64,000 nt of DNA from Bacillota bacterium (GCA_023511485.1 JAIMBH010000014.1:1-64000), one strand, 5' to 3'. Positions 36,468 to 45,525 are shown, counted from the first letter of the stretch. Notes: a model not told the origin generated them from the letters alone. Numbers and translations are program-made.

Positions 36468-37361
36468 TTAAACGTTACCAAGGTAAACGTAATCAAGTCT
36501 CTTTTTTGCAATTTCCTTTGCGAGCAGAAGAGTATCAATCGGAGTAGGATTTATTGCCGATTTGTAAGATGGGAAATAGCGTGAGAAATGAAGCGGTGTA
36601 TCTTTACCCAAAGCACTTGCAATCCAATCGACCAGCTTGCCGATATCCTCTCTTGAGTCATTAAGCCCAGGAATAATTAAATTAGTTATCTCGATATGGC
36701 AGTGCTGTTTTGCAAACTCTGCAGTTTTCATTACAGGCTTTAAGTGCCCACCTAGCTTGCGGTAAAATGCCTCGCTAAATCCCTTTACGTCGATGTTCAT
36801 CGCATCTATAAAGGGAATTAATTCCCTCAAGGGCTGATTAAGAACGTAGCCATTAGTAACCAAAACATTGTACATACCGGCCTCCTTAACAAGAGGAGCA
36901 GTATCCCTAATAAACTCATACCAGGTGAACGGCTCATTATAAGTATATGCAATGCCGATATTTCCCATCGGTGCGTACTGCTTGGCAGTTGAAACTGCCT
37001 GATCGGGCGTGATTTTATCCGTATAAATAGCTATGGCATCTTCCGGGGCAGCGTCCTTGAAGCTATCAACCGGTTGGGCAATACTCCAGTTTTGACACCA
37101 GGGACAAGCAAGATTGCAACCTAAACTTCCAATTGAGTAAATCCTCGATCCTGGGTGGAAATGATAAAGCGGCTTCTTCTCAATTGGGTCGAGGTGACCC
37201 GAACTTGCCCGTCCATACCCCATTGCATAAAGTCTGCCGCCTGAATTCTTCCGGCTGAAACATTTACCTGTGCCTCCGGGCTCGATCAGACATAGTTGCG
37301 GGCATAGTCTGCACCTTACTCTGCCATTTTCGCGTTGCGTATAAAACATAGCTTCTTTCAT
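36468..37361 (-). CDS. AmrS-like radical SAM enzyme, short C-terminus
   Basis: A 297-residue radical SAM protein of the PflA-like/AmmeMemoRadiSam group. N-terminal Cys 17, 20, 24 and 34 form an extra metal site (CRLCPQLC ... GKC). The SAM cluster motif CNLACPWC has Cys82, 86, 89. NEPFTWYEF and MNIDVKGFSEAFYRKLGG are family signatures. Members usually continue for about 30-40 residues after YLGNV with a Cys pair (CPxCG); here the frame ends at two consecutive stops. No AmmeCR1 or Memo gene is nearby. The product is likely still active in the core but truncated. Confidence 0.85.
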   Translation of the reverse strand: MKEAMFYTQRENGRVRCRLCPQLCLIEPGGTGKCFSRKNSGGRLYAMGYGRASSGHLDPIEKKPLYHFHPGSRIYSIGSLGCNLACPWCQNWSIAQPVDSFKDAAPEDAIAIYTDKITPDQAVSTAKQYAPMGNIGIAYTYNEPFTWYEFIRDTAPLVKEAGMYNVLVTNGYVLNQPLRELIPFIDAMNIDVKGFSEAFYRKLGGHLKPVMKTAEFAKQHCHIEITNLIIPGLNDSREDIGKLVDWIASALGKDTPLHFSRYFPSYKSAINPTPIDTLLLAKEIAKKRLDYVYLGNV

Positions 37362-37539
37362 AAATATGTCACGTAAGTAATTGTAGACGCTAATTTACAA
37401 CATGCAAAGCGCTAGCTTTTGGTAAATCACTGAATAGGTAGAGCGGTAAGTAAAAAGCCGTTCCTTATTTTCAAATTGGTATTTACAATCTCATGTTGGG
37501 GAATATAAAGTTGGGAGTCCGACAAGACAAGGAGGAATT

Positions 37540-37719
37540 ATGAGAGTTGCCGGTGGGAGTCCAAAGATTTTCCCTGAAGAGATAATAGGAAAAAGCAAGG
37601 AGGCTGTTGACAGTCAGCTGGATATTCTGCGAGGGCGCATCCGCAAATATCCCTCCCAATCCCTTCTTGCAGCGTTTGGAATAGGTCTTGTGCTTGGTTT
37701 TTTAGTTAGGAGGCTTTAG
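37540..37719 (+). CDS. Small YqjD/ElaB-like membrane protein
   Basis: A 59-residue protein: polar, helical N-terminal part (EEIIGKSKEAVDSQLDILRGRIRKYPSQ) and a C-terminal glycine-rich helix LLAAFGIGLVLGFLVRR. This is the layout of the DUF883/YqjD and ElaB proteins, which tether ribosomes to membranes in enterobacteria. A perfect AAGGAGG precedes the ATG. First gene of a three-gene membrane cassette with holin-X and DUF3618 genes, 2 bases apart from the next. Confidence 0.7.
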   Translation: MRVAGGSPKIFPEEIIGKSKEAVDSQLDILRGRIRKYPSQSLLAAFGIGLVLGFLVRRL

Positions 37720-37721
37720 AT

Positions 37722-38153
37722 ATGGCAAGAGCTATGCCGGTGCCACCCGAGGGCAAGAAACCGATAGAAGAAAAGTCAACGCCTAATCTGGTTCGTCAGA
37801 TAATACAAGAAACCGGCGAGCTAATTCAGCAAGAGTTTCGGCTTTTACGGCAGGAGCTGTTAGAAGCTTTAGGCAAAGCGTCCACTGCAGGTGCTCTTAT
37901 AGGTGTTGGTGCGATCCTGCTGCTGCTTGGGGCAGTCTACCTCGGCGCTACGTTTATGCTGCTCCTCTCTCTAGCGGTAACGCCGTGGATTTCTGCGGCT
38001 ATTGTAACGCTAATCTTCCTAGCGATTGGAGGCATTGTTGTTTACGTTGGAATTCGTAACTTCAGGAACTTGAAATTAGCGCCAAGAACGGTTGAAACGT
38101 TAAAGGAGGATGCTGAATGGCTGAGTCACCCGACGAAACTAGAAGAGAAATAG
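37722..38153 (+). CDS. Holin-X-like (phage holin superfamily III) membrane protein
   Basis: A 143-residue protein with a helical basic/acidic N-terminus (ETGELIQQEFRLLRQELLEAL) and two transmembrane helices (about 60-85 and 92-115), matching the actinobacterial holin-X family. Despite the name these are usually housekeeping envelope proteins, not lysis proteins. It is followed by an overlapping DUF3618 gene, the usual partner. Confidence 0.82.
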   Translation: MARAMPVPPEGKKPIEEKSTPNLVRQIIQETGELIQQEFRLLRQELLEALGKASTAGALIGVGAILLLLGAVYLGATFMLLLSLAVTPWISAAIVTLIFLAIGGIVVYVGIRNFRNLKLAPRTVETLKEDAEWLSHPTKLEEK

Positions 38154-38446
38154 AAGCAACACGCCAAAGGATAGCTGAAGCGGCCGGGGAGCTTGAGGAG
38201 CGATTTCAGGAGGCAACCAATTGGAGAAAGATAGTCGCCAATTATCCGCTCGAGAGCACTGCTGTCGCATTAGTTAGCGGGTTTATCTTAAGCTCATTAA
38301 TCTTGCCTGGAGTATTTGCCGCGGTGCGCTCGTCTCGCGAAAGGGTAACGCACCGGGAATTCAGGATACTTGACTGGATAAGGCCCATAGTAGTCCCGGT
38401 TGTTGCAGCGAGAATCATAGATTATATGCGTGAGAGACCAAAGTAG
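38117..38446 (+). CDS. DUF3618-like membrane protein
   Basis: A 109-residue protein beginning with the DUF3618 motif (DETRREIEATRQRIAEAAGELEE-like), then one helix (ALVSGFILSSLILPGVFAAV) and a basic C-terminus. It overlaps the holin-X gene by 37 bases, a sign of translational coupling. Its stop codon is inside a 10-bp stem. Such cassettes are common in Actinobacteria. Function unknown. Confidence 0.8.
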   Translation: MAESPDETRREIEATRQRIAEAAGELEERFQEATNWRKIVANYPLESTAVALVSGFILSSLILPGVFAAVRSSRERVTHREFRILDWIRPIVVPVVAARIIDYMRERPK

Positions 38447-38465
38447 ACCTCTGACCTACTTTGGT
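38437..38465 (+). terminator. Hairpin at the end of the holin cassette
   Basis: ACCAAAGTAG and CTACTTTGGT make a perfect 10-bp stem around a 9-base loop; the TAG stop of the gene is in the stem. No T-run, so weak as an intrinsic terminator, but it may act as one or stabilise the mRNA. Confidence 0.5.
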
Positions 38466-38490
38466 ACTTCAAAACTTCGGCACCTTATTT

Positions 38491-39036
38491 TTATGCCGCT
38501 TCCATCTTTGCCTTTCCTTCAAGGATGTTTACTATTGTTTGAATAAATGCCGGTAGATCCGTTACACTGCGCGACGTTACGATATTGCCGTCGATGGCCA
38601 CTTCTCTATCGACAACATTTGCGCCGGCGTTTTTAAGATCGATCATCACAGAAGGCCAAGAGGTCATCATCTTACCCTCAACAATCCCGGCCGATATTAA
38701 GAGCCACGGTGCATGGCAAACCGCAGCAATAAGTTTGCCCTGGTTATACATCTCCCGCACAAATCCTATTGCTTTTTGGCTCAGTCGCAATTTGTCTGGA
38801 GAATAGCCTCCCGGAATAACAAGCGCGTCAAAGTCGGCCGGTGATACGTCATCAAAACTTGCATCAGTCATTACTTCCATTTGTCTGTGGTGACCAATAA
38901 GCATCTGCTCGGCCTCTACTCCGACAACAACTACATCTGCTCCCTCTTGTTTTAATCGCTCGTAAGGCTGGCTAAATTCCCGCTCATCGAATTCGTTAGC
39001 AATAATTATCGCTACCCTTTTACCCTGCAGCGACAT
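38491..39036 (-). CDS. PfpI/DJ-1 family protein
   Basis: A 181-residue DJ-1/PfpI-family protein. Motifs are DALVIPGGYSPDKLR, the nucleophile elbow AVCHAPW (Cys107) and a GR/GVDREVAIDGNIVTSR-type C-terminus. Relatives are called proteases, glyoxalases or protein deglycases; the exact activity is not set by sequence. The start is ATG 39036, 7 bases after AAAGGTGG; the frame opens slightly earlier. Convergent with the membrane cassette. Confidence 0.9.
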   Translation of the reverse strand: MSLQGKRVAIIIANEFDEREFSQPYERLKQEGADVVVVGVEAEQMLIGHHRQMEVMTDASFDDVSPADFDALVIPGGYSPDKLRLSQKAIGFVREMYNQGKLIAAVCHAPWLLISAGIVEGKMMTSWPSVMIDLKNAGANVVDREVAIDGNIVTSRSVTDLPAFIQTIVNILEGKAKMEAA

Positions 39037-39064
39037 TTGAATTCCACCTTTCAATCTATTAATT

Positions 39065-39484
39065 TTACTTCTGACTACGCCTTTGCTTATAATTACGACT
39101 ACCGCAATACCCTCTACTCATACCTTTAGACATAAGTTTGAAAAGCTTAAGAGCTGCAAGGGACAAAACGAGCCCGCCGATTTTCATGACTGGGCCGATA
39201 TCCACTATTGGTTCGTATTTGACCTTATCGGCCGTAACAGTAATAAAGCCAATGGGTACCACGTTGACCTTCATGCCCAAGCCAAATCCTTCTCCTTCGC
39301 CCTCGGCCTCCGGCTTAGGCCCGCCTCTGCCTTTTCCGCCACCGCTTCCCCATCTATAGCATATTTTGCCAACCGGAATTACAACCTTGTCGCCAATCTG
39401 GCGTGATTCCCCAAAAATCATCTCGACGTTTGTTCCGCTAACCCGGGCCATTACATCTTTGACTACGTTTTCATAATCAGCCAT
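39065..39484 (-). CDS. GerW/YtfJ-like protein
   Basis: A 139-residue protein of the GerW (spore protein YtfJ) family. It has the typical N-terminal 'VMARVSGTNVEMIFGESRQIGDKVVIPVG', a glycine-lysine linker (GSGGGKGRGGPKPEAEG), and a beta domain with VVPIGFITV. The family is found in spore formers but also in many non-sporulating anaerobes and actinobacteria, so it does not prove sporulation. Its tail is Cys/Arg-rich. Clear ribosome site. Confidence 0.85.
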   Translation of the reverse strand: MADYENVVKDVMARVSGTNVEMIFGESRQIGDKVVIPVGKICYRWGSGGGKGRGGPKPEAEGEGEGFGLGMKVNVVPIGFITVTADKVKYEPIVDIGPVMKIGGLVLSLAALKLFKLMSKGMSRGYCGSRNYKQRRSQK

Positions 39485-39613
39485 ATCTTCACCGCCAATT
39501 CGTTTATTTTAATTAAGTATTCCCATGCACAGAAAAAGTTAATAACGGGAGTTAATCAGAAGCACATCACAATAACATGAGGTCAAATGCAGATTTACTT
39601 TTTATGCGCACTT

Positions 39614-40939
39614 TTATACATCGCGCCTTCTTAAACGTGCTCTAACCGATACTACGACCTGCCATATTATAAGAGCAGCAACTAGAACTGAAGCGGCTAC
39701 TGTTATGGCATCAACGATTGAATATCTGGGTTTGGTATAGATACTATCGGCCTGAGCTAGGCCGATTTTCCATCTTGATGGTTCAAATTTTGTTTGCGAT
39801 TGCAGCTCGCCAAACTCGATTTCGCTTATATAGGTAACATTTGAGTAAATTCCCTTATAAACGTCGTCTACCTCAAGTTTTACATAGCTCGTCTCAACCG
39901 GTTTTACTGAGAAATACTGCATATCAAGTGAGTCCTGCAGTCTAAAATGCTGGCTTGAGCCGTCAGAAAACCTTAATGTGACCGAACTCGGGCGATTATA
40001 AAATTTGTACATACTCTCAAGACTGGCAAAACCGGGGATAATCCTGAACTCCCTGATCCACCGCTTACGCCCTAAATCAAATATTAGCCATTCCTTCAAA
40101 TTGGAGTTCATAATACCCCAGGCAGTAGCCGGGTCCTGATCTGCAACAAACTTAGGTAAATATTCCTTGCCATCGTCATTGAATGCTCCAGAGGCTTTAA
40201 CATCTGATATCAGGTTTTTGCCCCTGCCAAATATCAAGATTTCCAGGTCTTGATTCGGCTTATAATTCGAGAAATTCCATTTTAGCTCGCCTTGACTAAC
40301 AGTAAACCCTGCCGGTTGTACAGCGTATTTGTTAGCATAATCACCATACGTAGCAGGATATTTAATATCCCGATCACTTAAACCGCCCATAAAATGAACT
40401 ACATAAGAAGCCTCGCCAATTCCTCCCTTCCAGCTCGCTCCAGGCTGAAGCGGTATCGTTAACTTACGCTTCCAGGGATCTAGCCTAATCCAATATCTTT
40501 CAACGACAATTCGCCTTTCATTTTTAGGAATAAAAACATTGTGGGTATGCCAAACGATTTTCCCGCTTAATCCTGCGACCGTCTGCTCATTTGCGTTTAC
40601 CGTTCTAACGTCTGTTTCCTTGCCATCCAAAAAAGCCCTAAAATTGTAGATTCCGTAGATAACTGTAGCCTTGGTATTTTCCTCGTCTGGCAGACCCATC
40701 GCAAATTCCTGCGCATCACCGGTATTATACAGCTGGTAAACGCTTTCAACCTCAGCAAAACCACGATGGAGCCATATCTGCATGACCTGCTTCTCAAGCA
40801 CAATATCGGAGCTTTCCTGATACTTTAAGGAAAATCCCGGCGCACCAAGATATGCGCTATTTGCATATGCGGCTGCAGGTATTGCCAGAGCTAAAATCAC
40901 GGCAATGATTAGCGCACCTATTAGCCTGCTTATTTTCAT
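39614..40939 (-). CDS. Exported protein with discoidin-like domain and C-terminal anchor
   Basis: About 441 residues. A signal peptide (MKISRLIGALIIAVILALAI, cut near AYA) is followed by an all-beta domain resembling DUF4424-type secreted proteins (YLGAPGFSLKYQESSDIVLEKQ...). Residues about 260-370 hold a galactose-binding/discoidin-like domain with DPATAWGIM...EWLIFDLG, as in carbohydrate-binding secreted proteins. A final transmembrane helix and basic tail (RARLRRR) anchor it with the body outside. Start is the second ATG, spaced from AGGA; the first ATG is 9 bases upstream. Function unknown; binding of a glycan is likely. Confidence 0.7.
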   Translation of the reverse strand: MKISRLIGALIIAVILALAIPAAAYANSAYLGAPGFSLKYQESSDIVLEKQVMQIWLHRGFAEVESVYQLYNTGDAQEFAMGLPDEENTKATVIYGIYNFRAFLDGKETDVRTVNANEQTVAGLSGKIVWHTHNVFIPKNERRIVVERYWIRLDPWKRKLTIPLQPGASWKGGIGEASYVVHFMGGLSDRDIKYPATYGDYANKYAVQPAGFTVSQGELKWNFSNYKPNQDLEILIFGRGKNLISDVKASGAFNDDGKEYLPKFVADQDPATAWGIMNSNLKEWLIFDLGRKRWIREFRIIPGFASLESMYKFYNRPSSVTLRFSDGSSQHFRLQDSLDMQYFSVKPVETSYVKLEVDDVYKGIYSNVTYISEIEFGELQSQTKFEPSRWKIGLAQADSIYTKPRYSIVDAITVAASVLVAALIIWQVVVSVRARLRRRDV

Positions 40940-41157
40940 CAAGCCCATCCTAACAACTATGTGGCATTATGATTCCCAGGTTTATCAGTAAATTCCTGAA
41001 CAACCATTAATATTTGCCTTTATTTAGCTTTTACTTAGCTTTTATTATATATCTTTGGTAAGACGAGGGTAAGAGGCAGGATTAAAGGGCATTTCAAGAG
41101 GCACTTCAAGACATGGGCACATTATCGATTCATCATTCGCAGTTCAAGATTCGATGC

Positions 41158-42909
41158 TTATGCAACCTTGCGGAGCTTGGATCTATACATCTCAACTATC
41201 TCTTGAACCGTGGTAGCATCTTCTGGGGCTTTGTCTTTTCTATATTTGCCAGTAAAGCGGGGGAACCTGATAGCTAGGCCACTGCCGTGCCTGAATATAT
41301 CCTGCCCCGCAGTATGCAAAGGGCTCAGCGTTATTTCTGCTCCTATGACCTCAAGTACAACCGCCGGCACAAACCATACATCGGGTTTCTCTTTTGCGTT
41401 AACTCTCGCATGGCAATTCGGGATTTTATAGGGCTCCAGCATTGCCGGAAGCTCGGCTAAGTCTTTATCGGTAAAGCCTGCCCCCAGTCGTGTTACCGTA
41501 TCGAACATATCCCTATCCGGGTCGTAGGCCGCCATCAGAAGTGAACCGTATACGCCGGCCCTCTTGCCGCGCCCATAATAGGCTCCGACTACAACCAAAT
41601 CTACAGTATCAGTCATTTCGCTTCTGTACTCGCGTTTATATTTTATCCAGAGCCATCCACGAGAGCCCGCCTGGTAAAAAGTATAAGGCCCGATAGCTTT
41701 ACATATCACACCTTCGGTTCCCTCTTGAATCGCGCGCTCAAAGAATACTTGCAGTTCACCTACATTGTCTACCATCTCATACTCAACAAGCCGTGCCCTA
41801 TCGATAGGTTTGATGATCCGCTTAAGTTCTTCCCTTCGCTCTAAAAAGGGGAGTTGGGTCAAGTCGCGCCCGTTTGAATAAAGGCAGTCGAAGTAAAATA
41901 GCGATGCCGGAAACTCCTTTGCCATCTCTTCAATACCGTATTTACGCCGTCGTCTCATCAGCTCCTGGAATGGTCGCATCTCGCCTGTCTCCGGATTGAG
42001 TGCCACAATCTCCGCTTCAAGTATTGCGATGTCAGCATCGACCGATTCTCTTGCAAGCTCAACAACATCTGGATACTGGTTGGTTATATTTTCTATTCTA
42101 CGCGAGAACAGGATCACTTCGTTCTCGCGTTTGTGTATCTGAATGCGCTCTCCATCGTATTTGAACTCCACAACACACCGGCCGCCCATCTTGGCAAGGA
42201 TCTCCTCAGGGGTTTTTAATCTTTCAGCAAGCATTGGGCGCACTGGTTTGCCAACCGTTATCCTGAAATCCCTTAAGCCATCAAGACCCCTTCTCTCAAC
42301 AGCTTCAGCAACAGCACCTAAATCAGATGTTATATTATAGGCCCGTTCAATCTCAGCTCTTGATTCTTTGCCGCCTCCGAAAACAATAGCAAGAGCATCA
42401 AGTATGGTCATATCCGCAACGCCAAGCCTTAGCTTTCCGGTAACAGTCCTTACGATATATTTGGCTTCAAGCGGGGTTGCCGCCTTTAACAGGTCGGCAA
42501 GCATGCTTATTTTTGTATCTGTGCTACCGGGGCCGGAGGTTCTAGCAATTTTATCCAGTGTTGAGTAGACCCTGTCAACAGTAAGAGGCTCCTTCGCTTC
42601 ACGGGGAACTTTCTGCAATTCTTCATATGCAGTATCGCCAATATCTCCCGTGCGATCCAAAGTCCTAATTACATCATCGGCAGAAAGTCCAGTTGCAATA
42701 GATACTGCCCTTACGGCGAGCTTTTCTGCGATGCCTATCTCGATACCTACAAAATTGGGATAAAGCCTGCCCTGGATTAGATAAACTACCTTACCAATAA
42801 GATCGGGCGGGGTTTGCCTAAGTAGTTCAGACAGGTAATCGGTTAAAGCTATCCGCTTAGTGGTCGATTCCATTTTAAGAAAGGCCTCTGCTAACTTTAT
42901 ATATTCCAT
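41158..42909 (-). CDS. ATP-dependent DNA ligase
   Basis: A 583-residue archaeal/eukaryotic-type DNA ligase: N-terminal DNA-binding domain (about 1-215), adenylation domain with active-site Lys in FKYDGERIQ (near residue 251), and OB-fold domain with WLWIKYKREY (motif V). Its length and layout match archaeal ligases and differ from the NAD-dependent LigA of bacteria. Probably a repair or alternative ligase acquired from archaea; a canonical ligA elsewhere cannot be excluded. Start has a G-rich site upstream. Confidence 0.93.
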   Translation of the reverse strand: MEYIKLAEAFLKMESTTKRIALTDYLSELLRQTPPDLIGKVVYLIQGRLYPNFVGIEIGIAEKLAVRAVSIATGLSADDVIRTLDRTGDIGDTAYEELQKVPREAKEPLTVDRVYSTLDKIARTSGPGSTDTKISMLADLLKAATPLEAKYIVRTVTGKLRLGVADMTILDALAIVFGGGKESRAEIERAYNITSDLGAVAEAVERRGLDGLRDFRITVGKPVRPMLAERLKTPEEILAKMGGRCVVEFKYDGERIQIHKRENEVILFSRRIENITNQYPDVVELARESVDADIAILEAEIVALNPETGEMRPFQELMRRRRKYGIEEMAKEFPASLFYFDCLYSNGRDLTQLPFLERREELKRIIKPIDRARLVEYEMVDNVGELQVFFERAIQEGTEGVICKAIGPYTFYQAGSRGWLWIKYKREYRSEMTDTVDLVVVGAYYGRGKRAGVYGSLLMAAYDPDRDMFDTVTRLGAGFTDKDLAELPAMLEPYKIPNCHARVNAKEKPDVWFVPAVVLEVIGAEITLSPLHTAGQDIFRHGSGLAIRFPRFTGKYRKDKAPEDATTVQEIVEMYRSKLRKVA

Positions 42910-43247
42910 AAAAAATCATCCCCGGTTTTTCTGATGATGCCCAAGAAGTTTTTACCCTAAAATGAAGGCAAAATGGAGTCCATCCTCGCAGGCTAGCTAA
43001 GTCGCAATCTCTCGATTGCATTGTCACAGCGAGAATGGACTCCAAATGTAGCACGAAACTCCATCTTATTAATGATAATTATCGGTAGGATGACGTACTG
43101 GGTTAATACTTTATTACTAAATAGTTCGCAGGTTGAGAGCAACAGCCTTAGAATGGAGACTTCTCAAGTACTCGAAGCTGCCGTGGAACTGAAGTTCTTA
43201 CTACAAATCTAATATTTTCCATTCAGGGCTCTTAAGTTCAACATTTA
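42910..43247. other. Gap holding a large inverted repeat
   Basis: 338 bases between the ligase gene and an unknown gene. No convincing coding frame was seen. It contains the long hairpin described separately. Confidence 0.4.
42974..43044. repeat. Long imperfect hairpin (16-bp outer stem plus inner hairpin)
   Basis: TGGAGTCCATCCTCGC (42974-42989) pairs 15/16 with GCGAGAATGGACTCCA (43029-43044). Inside, GCAATC-TCTC-GATTGC makes a second hairpin. No T-run on either side. Could be a mobile miniature repeat or a structured RNA. Confidence 0.55.
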
Positions 43248-44045
43248 CTAGATATTTTCGAGGTTTTCTTGCAAATTTTCGAGGACAGCGAGCGACCAGC
43301 CCAGAAACCCCATGAAGAAAAAGTTATCCTCGTCATGGTCACCTATATGCCATAGTGCATGTGCAGTTTCACCTGGGCTAAAACCAACCCAGGGAATCGA
43401 TAGCTCTATTATTGTTTCTTCAACATCAAATAGCATATTTTCATAATCACCATCTACGGTTATCAGGCGATTGACAAGCGCAACCATGTTGTCAGTTTCA
43501 TGTTTTAGCTCAAAAAGATTCTCGGTGAAATAATTTGCAACATCTTCTGGGCAGCCTTTTGATATAAGTCTCTTTACTATGCTGCTGAACTGCTGTCGGG
43601 TATGCGCCTCGATTTCACTTCTCATATTGCTTTGCAAGTCGTCGCCGCCCAGACTATCAAGAAACTCTCCTGTACTGTCTAATCCCCCGCCGACATCTTC
43701 GTCATCCATATCAAGCCGCCCCTCGGTGAGTGCAGTTAGCTTGTCCATGAGTACATAGTAGCCGCGGCCAAACTGGTCGGCAAAGTGCCTGAGACTTTTT
43801 ACAGCCTCGCGCATTTCTAAGATCTTCTCTGCAATATCCGTGGTTTCAACCAGCTTAACTAGATCGTTAACCTTTACTCCAAAATCATGGGCCTGTATAT
43901 ACATTTGTGCAAGGTTATATGCAGGCTTTGCCGCAATCATCGCTGGAACCTGGCAAGCCAACAACTTATGGTATATTGCCCTATTTAACCTGGTCAAATT
44001 GTTTTCACTGTTAATCGAGTCTATCAGATTCTTGTTCTGGTCCAT
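43248..44045 (-). CDS. Conserved-looking hypothetical protein, mixed helical
   Basis: A 265-residue soluble protein I do not recognise. The first 110 residues look helical (LVKLVETTDIAEKILEMREAVKSL). A central acidic linker follows (LDMDDEDVGGGLDSTGEFLDSLGGDDL). The C-terminal third has more helices and an aromatic-rich end (IPWVGFSPGETAHALWHIGDHDEDNFFFMGFLGWS). No signal peptide, membrane helices or metal motif, though HIGDHDED could bind a metal. Clear ribosome site (AAGGGATATAG). It stands alone. Confidence 0.65.
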   Translation of the reverse strand: MDQNKNLIDSINSENNLTRLNRAIYHKLLACQVPAMIAAKPAYNLAQMYIQAHDFGVKVNDLVKLVETTDIAEKILEMREAVKSLRHFADQFGRGYYVLMDKLTALTEGRLDMDDEDVGGGLDSTGEFLDSLGGDDLQSNMRSEIEAHTRQQFSSIVKRLISKGCPEDVANYFTENLFELKHETDNMVALVNRLITVDGDYENMLFDVEETIIELSIPWVGFSPGETAHALWHIGDHDEDNFFFMGFLGWSLAVLENLQENLENI

Positions 44046-44231
44046 CTATATCCCTTCTATCAATCTTAAATTGTGGTAGTAAAAACATTATACACTTTAT
44101 TCATTTTTTAATATTGCCGGGCAATGAATAAAATTCTAACCGGTGAGGAATAATAAGTTAGTGATCCCTTTAATAGGCGGTCTTTTACAGGACATCCAGG
44201 TAATAGCATTTAAAACTATGGAGCGATCTTT

Positions 44232-44447
44232 ATGGAGGTATCTACTCTTTTTATTTTGTTTTTGATCGGCTTTTTTATCGGACTATTCTCCAGGCTGATT
44301 TACGCGCTTATGACCGGAAAATTTCCAGCCGGAAATTTAAAGACTGTAAATAAAGTCCGCTATATAAGCCCTAAAGTAGACATTTATGAGGAATCAGAAA
44401 ATGAGCAAAACGAATCTTCTCAGGATAAGAAAGCGGCTAATCAGTAA
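44232..44447 (+). CDS. Small membrane protein with acidic tail
   Basis: A 71-residue protein: one or two short hydrophobic helices at the N-terminus (LFILFLIGFFIGLFSRLIYALM) and an acidic, Asn/Gln/Glu-rich C-terminus. ATG is preceded by GGAG at a good distance. No family known. Convergent with core-MetE. Confidence 0.55.
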   Translation: MEVSTLFILFLIGFFIGLFSRLIYALMTGKFPAGNLKTVNKVRYISPKVDIYEESENEQNESSQDKKAANQ

Positions 44448-44463
44448 TATCTAACCTGTATAT

Positions 44464-45525
44464 CTAATCAGTAATATACCTCTGCCGCATCAAAGCTGAT
44501 ACTTGGCTTGCAAGAGTAAAGGTGAGCTCAGCGTTTTCAGGCTTCATCGAACCGGTTCCACAGTTCGGCGTAATTAAAGCCTGGTTTACCAAAACTTCTT
44601 TGTCTATCCCTTTATCAACAAGTAGCTGCATCCCAGCCTCTAGCTTTTCTACAAGCCCTGCAGCTGTCTCTTGCGCTACCTGCTCGGGAGTTGGAAGCCC
44701 TGAGGGCACTATTCCCCAGGCAAGAATACCTCCCCTATCCAAAAACGATTTTATCTCACTAGGATAGAGTGCGATGGTTTCACTATATCCGTAGGCGTCG
44801 AAGCTTATGACATCAACACCTGTCTCGGTAAGCAAACCCCAATCAGTATTTCCGCAGCAGTGAATCCCTGTAAAGCCATCTATCGCATTGATTAGCTCAT
44901 TAAGATAGCTTATAACCTCATCTCTGTTTAGGCTCACGAAAGCAGAACCAAACGACATCAGATAAGGCTCATCTATGAAAATTAGCACGGGAAGTTCGGC
45001 TCTTAGTTCTTTAAACCTCTTGACTTGATACTTTGCTTTCATTGTAAGCGTCTTTAATATACCTTCGCGAAGAGTATCGTCGTAAAGCCCTGGGCGCTTG
45101 TTCTGATCGGCAACTGCAAGACCCATGCTTATTGGTCCGGTCACATGGCCCTTTAAGGCCTTTGCATCCGGATATTCGTTTGCTTTAAGCAACTCCAAAA
45201 ACCTGTACAGGCCTCGCGCATAGTCTTCTCCAATAGCAAGAGCGTCGATATCATCTGCTATATATTGCCCGAATAGCTTCTCGAGCTCGCCGATAATGTT
45301 ACGGGTTGTATCAAAGTACACCCTGCGCTCGGTCTCATCTACTACTATTCCTGGCATGCCCTCGGTATACTGCACATACATGTTCTCTTTAAAGCTTATA
45401 TTGGGAAGCTGTGGCCACATTGGTATATGGCGCATGCTGCCAAGCACTATATTGCAGGCAGCATCTACATTTGTATGCGGAACGCTTCCAATGGCAGTTG
45501 CCATACATTTAGCCTCAAAAGCCAT
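44464..45525 (-). CDS. Core-MetE type methionine synthase
   Basis: A 353-residue protein of the UROD/MetE-like barrel family, without the N-terminal half of normal MetE. Possible zinc ligands are the His-Cys of GIHCCGN (about residue 225) and the Cys of TPNCGTG (about 322). Short MetE-like proteins (core-MetE) in anaerobes and archaea transfer a methyl group from a methylcorrinoid protein to homocysteine. That role fits well because the genes just upstream make homocysteine. The substrate donor is inference; a uroporphyrinogen decarboxylase role is unlikely. GAGGTAGATAA precedes the ATG. Confidence 0.78.
   Translation of the reverse strand: MAFEAKCMATAIGSVPHTNVDAACNIVLGSMRHIPMWPQLPNISFKENMYVQYTEGMPGIVVDETERRVYFDTTRNIIGELEKLFGQYIADDIDALAIGEDYARGLYRFLELLKANEYPDAKALKGHVTGPISMGLAVADQNKRPGLYDDTLREGILKTLTMKAKYQVKRFKELRAELPVLIFIDEPYLMSFGSAFVSLNRDEVISYLNELINAIDGFTGIHCCGNTDWGLLTETGVDVISFDAYGYSETIALYPSEIKSFLDRGGILAWGIVPSGLPTPEQVAQETAAGLVEKLEAGMQLLVDKGIDKEVLVNQALITPNCGTGSMKPENAELTFTLASQVSALMRQRYITD

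Noticed and set aside
38437-38465. Strong intrinsic terminator after the DUF3618 gene
   Set aside because: Stem is good but there is no T-run, so it is listed with lower confidence.
43021-43212. Plus-strand frame across the hairpin in the DNA ligase gap
   Set aside because: It begins inside the inverted repeat and has no ribosome site or family resemblance.
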